A DNA stretch of 34,088 nucleotides from a virus. The first letter of the stretch is position 1. Each line of letters opens with the position of its first letter. The notes under the pieces are model-generated. The model made no database searches, was not told where the DNA came from, and was given only the letters and a program-made list of their open reading frames with translations. Below are positions 32,223 to 34,088 of the stretch, piece after piece. The stretch spans positions 1 through 34,088 of the IMG/VR virus record IMGVR_UViG_3300021085_000111, one strand, 5' to 3'. The position numbers and the translations under genes are program-made.

Positions 32223-33149
32223 TTAATCCTCTGCCGCGAGTTTCGCGAAGTAGGATAATGTATCATCATCTCCCTCAGATGCCATCGCTACCTGCGGTTG
32301 AGGAGCAGACGGAATCACTTGAGGTTCAACTGACTTAGACCCTACGGTCTCAGCAGTTTGTTGTAATGATTCATTCTTCATAGTAGAACCTGAACCAGTC
32401 GCCTGACCTAACACAACTTCAAGTCGTGCTTTTAAATCATTGTAAGACTTGTATGATGATGGGTCAGTAAACTCACTCATGTCATGCATAGTATTATAGG
32501 TTGCTTCTAGTTTAGTTTCATCGCCTTCTAACAACGCAGAAGGTGACTTGAACTCAGACTTGTCATAGTTACGATATCCCGCAACGTTACGTATCTTAAG
32601 TTGGAAGTCAGCACCACTCCAGAAATCAAATGGATTTACAGGAGTCTCATCCGGATACTCGGGTTGCATCTTATCCATAACCTTATCAAAGATTTTCTTA
32701 CCAAAGTCGTAAAGGAATACTTTACCATTGTTAGAAGGATTAGATGGGTCACTCAGTACCATGATGTTAGTTACATAATGTAGTCGTCTCTTTTGAGAAC
32801 GAGCAATTTCTTTGTCTGACTCTATACCAGAGTTCCAAAGTCGTGAGTTGTATTCACTCACAGGGTCTGCTTCACCACCCAATGTAGTACGTGATTTCTC
32901 TACATACCATTGACCAGTATTACCCTTAAAGAAATGGTCAAAGTATCTTACCCATGGTAACTCTTGACCTTCCCCCGCAGGAAGAAATCTCACAACGGCA
33001 TAACCATTACCAGACTCATCTACAGTCGGTTTCCAGAACCGTGTATCTTCATATTTGTTTGTTGATTTTTTTGTATTAGACATTTCAGCGGCAGCGTTAG
33101 CGAGTTTAGAAACATCAGTACGATTAGATTTTAAATTAGCAAAAGACAT
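32223..33149 (-). CDS. 32: Single-stranded DNA-binding protein gp32
   Basis: This gene encodes 308 residues, close to T4 gp32 (301). The core reads RFWKPTVDESGNGYAVVRFL, LPWVRYFDHFF, then GQWYVEKSRTTLGGEADPVS with NSRLWNSG and GKVFLYDFGKKIFDKV. The basic N-terminus has KSNRTDVSKLANAAAEM (cooperativity region) and the C-terminus is acidic (EGDDDTLSYFAKLAAED) for partner binding. In T4 four zinc ligands, one His and three Cys, sit around this region. Here the CPVC-type site is DPVS (95-98) and no Cys is nearby, so zinc is lost, as in cyanophage gp32 to my recollection. AAGGA lies before the ATG. The gene covers single-stranded DNA in replication, repair and recombination. Confidence 0.9.
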   Translation of the reverse strand: MSFANLKSNRTDVSKLANAAAEMSNTKKSTNKYEDTRFWKPTVDESGNGYAVVRFLPAGEGQELPWVRYFDHFFKGNTGQWYVEKSRTTLGGEADPVSEYNSRLWNSGIESDKEIARSQKRRLHYVTNIMVLSDPSNPSNNGKVFLYDFGKKIFDKVMDKMQPEYPDETPVNPFDFWSGADFQLKIRNVAGYRNYDKSEFKSPSALLEGDETKLEATYNTMHDMSEFTDPSSYKSYNDLKARLEVVLGQATGSGSTMKNESLQQTAETVGSKSVEPQVIPSAPQPQVAMASEGDDDTLSYFAKLAAED

Positions 33150-33192
33150 ATATATTTTTCCTTGTATGTTTTGTGTGTTTTGTATTATTTGT

Positions 33193-33221
33193 ATTATAGT
33201 ATATTGCGACTAATAAGTCAA
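33193..33221 (-). promoter_or_regulatory. Early sigma70 promoter for gp32
   Basis: On minus, TTGACT (33221-33216), a 17-base spacer and TATAAT (33198-33193) form a near-perfect early promoter, 43 nt before the gp32 ATG. It matches the rightward promoter at 1756-1784 in both hexamers and spacing. Confidence 0.8.
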
Positions 33222-33224
33222 GTA

Positions 33225-33232
33225 TATTTATA
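33225..33232 (-). promoter_or_regulatory. Possible late promoter upstream of gp32
   Basis: TATAAATA reads exactly on minus, 75 nt before the gp32 ATG and just upstream of the early -35 element. With the sigma70 promoter it would let gp32 be made both early and late. Confidence 0.45.
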
Positions 33233-33245
33233 ACATTTTTTCCTC

Positions 33246-33557
33246 CTATTTTGCGGGAAGTCTATGAGACTTTTCAAGGAAGTTTAGATTCATTGCTTCT
33301 GATTCTATCCTATCCTTTATAGATGACGAAAGATATTTCTTAACATCATCAATCTCAATTGTATTCTCTTCACAGAGATGTACTACGGAATCCATATAAG
33401 ACATAGACATTTTTCTTACATTATCTTCTACCATCTTACTGAATCTTTTCTTACTTAGGAAGTTACTTTCTTCCTTTTCATCAGTAGGACTATCTGCCCC
33501 ACCTTGTACGAAATCAACTTTCAACTTCTTCTCCTTCTTCTTCAAAACCTGTGCCAT
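33246..33557 (-). CDS. 33: Late transcription accessory protein gp33
   Basis: This gene encodes 103 residues from the ATG at 33557, or 110 from an ATG at 33578. SNFLSKKRFSKMVEDNVRKM, then SMSYMDSVVHLCEENTIEID with KKYLSSSIKDRIESEAMNLN and FLEKSH fit the gp33 pattern of T4-like phages, near its usual size (112). gp33 bridges the late sigma factor gp55 and the sliding clamp at late promoters, matching the TATAAATA sites in this window. The N-terminus is basic (KKKEKKLK). It overlaps the upstream gene by about 44 nt from the nearer start. The start is uncertain: AGG lies 8 nt before 33578, and only GGA abuts 33557. Confidence 0.7.
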   Translation of the reverse strand: MAQVLKKKEKKLKVDFVQGGADSPTDEKEESNFLSKKRFSKMVEDNVRKMSMSYMDSVVHLCEENTIEIDDVKKYLSSSIKDRIESEAMNLNFLEKSHRLPAK

Positions 33558-33993
33558 TCCAGACACCACCATCATCATACCAGTAACCTGTTATTCGTTT
33601 GACTTCACCGTTATCATGATAACCTTTTTTAGTTACTAACCATTTTATCTTATATTGCTTTTCGGAACCATAGAACATATCTAACCAAAGACCTGTTCTC
33701 AGATACGTTTTCATATTAGCAATATAAACTTGAAGGGAGGTATACTCGTTTCTTTCTTTCCACTTATGTGAATCTCTCTTCAGACGCATTTCTTTTGTTT
33801 TGATATCAAGTTCGCAGTTCTTTATCCAACTCTTCACTTTCTTCCAATGTAACCCATGGTCTTCAGGTAAGTTTCTTATATCCTCATGAATAGAAAGACT
33901 GCCATCATGCCCACGAGCGAGTCGTGCTTTCGCAAGACGTTCACTCGCAGCAAGACGTTGCTCCTCAGTGAGTTTACGTTTCTTCTTTGCCAT
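33514..33993 (-). CDS. Conserved hypothetical protein upstream of gp33
   Basis: This gene encodes 159 residues. The N-terminus MAKKKRKLTEEQRLAASERL is a basic helix. The middle has LPEDHGLHWKKVKSWIKNCE, then SLQVYIANMKTYLRTGLWLD and MFYGSEKQYKIKW with VKRITGYWYDDGGVWNG and a short acidic tail (EEEGEEVES). The pattern is one I associate with marine T4-like phages in the gp33-gp32 area, without assigned function. It could bind DNA or RNA through its basic start. The ATG sits 1 base after the upstream gene stop (TAATATG) with no clear ribosome site, so translation is probably coupled. The end overlaps gp33. Confidence 0.6.
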   Translation of the reverse strand: MAKKKRKLTEEQRLAASERLAKARLARGHDGSLSIHEDIRNLPEDHGLHWKKVKSWIKNCELDIKTKEMRLKRDSHKWKERNEYTSLQVYIANMKTYLRTGLWLDMFYGSEKQYKIKWLVTKKGYHDNGEVKRITGYWYDDGGVWNGTGFEEEGEEVES

Positions 33994-33994
33994 A

Positions 33995-34088
33995 TTATGC
34001 GGTGGCGCGATTGAAGGTTAGTAAACTATCAACGCGGAAACTTCTCCAGTCATTGAGGTCAGTATCAAATACTCGTACCGCAGTTTGG
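33995..34088 (-). CDS. C-terminal end of a gene running off the right edge
   Basis: A minus-strand frame is open from the edge to TAA at 33997-33995 and gives 30 residues, QTAVRVFDTDLNDWRSFRVD and on. The R-V-F-D-x-D-x-x-x-W-R-S-F-R pattern resembles the last strands of small SH3-like or WYL-type phage proteins. The stop lies 1 base before the next start. Too little is visible to name it. Confidence 0.55.
   Translation of the reverse strand, partial: QTAVRVFDTDLNDWRSFRVDSLLTFNRATA

Noticed and set aside
1-34088. tRNA genes, integrase, insertion sequences or photosynthesis genes
   Set aside because: I looked for these on both strands by eye and saw none. All space is taken by tail, baseplate, replication or transcription genes of a lytic T4-like phage.

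Overview
The window is a tail and baseplate assembly block from a T4-like marine contractile-tailed phage. The DNA is AT-rich. T4 baseplate homologues (gp48, gp53, gp27-like, gp5-like, gp25, gp6, gp8, gp26, gp29) occur together with gp4, gp32 and gp33. T4-type late promoters (TATAAATA) precede several genes. The low GC, the large protein with a DUF4815-like N-terminus, the small conserved coiled-coil protein before the fibres and the zinc-less gp32 all resemble cyanophages and pelagimyophages, which infect Prochlorococcus/Synechococcus or SAR11. No photosynthesis gene is present, so the host cannot be fixed from this window.

Layout. Positions 27512 down to 1 form one long minus-strand series, in transcription order. 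It runs gp48, gp53, gp27-like hub, gp5-like OB/lysozyme protein, a 1089-residue two-domain cell-wall hydrolase, a separate gp5-type needle, an unknown protein, gp25, gp6 and a gp7-position protein. It continues with a fibre-like protein, gp8, a 1733-residue DUF4815 protein, a small coiled-coil protein, two fibre-like proteins (one extremely Thr/Ser-rich), a small basic protein, a glycosyltransferase, a 2OG-oxygenase-like protein, a small beta protein and a fibre truncated by the window edge. Positions 27566 to 32118 form a plus-strand group: gp4, an unknown conserved protein, a tail-tube-like protein, gp26 with an apparent -1 frameshift extension, and the gp29 tape measure. A bidirectional terminator then separates it from a minus-strand group of gp32, gp33, a conserved hypothetical and the end of one more gene. 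No stretch longer than about 220 bases lacks a gene. The longest gap (1671-1891) carries a late promoter on minus and a consensus sigma70-type promoter on plus that has no gene to serve.

How the parts fit. The wedge proteins (gp25, gp6, gp53, gp8), the hub proteins (gp27, gp5, gp26, gp29), the tube cap (gp48) and the tube initiator-like protein together build the baseplate and start the tube. The hub also carries up to three peptidoglycan-hydrolase modules. The distal end of the operon encodes host-contacting fibres. Embedded there is a glycosyltransferase plus oxygenase-like pair directly downstream of a Thr/Ser-repeat protein, which suggests possible modification of virion fibres. The most striking signals are the gp26 frameshift just before the tape measure gene, the fibre-modification cassette, the multi-hydrolase split hub and the orphan sigma70-type promoter.
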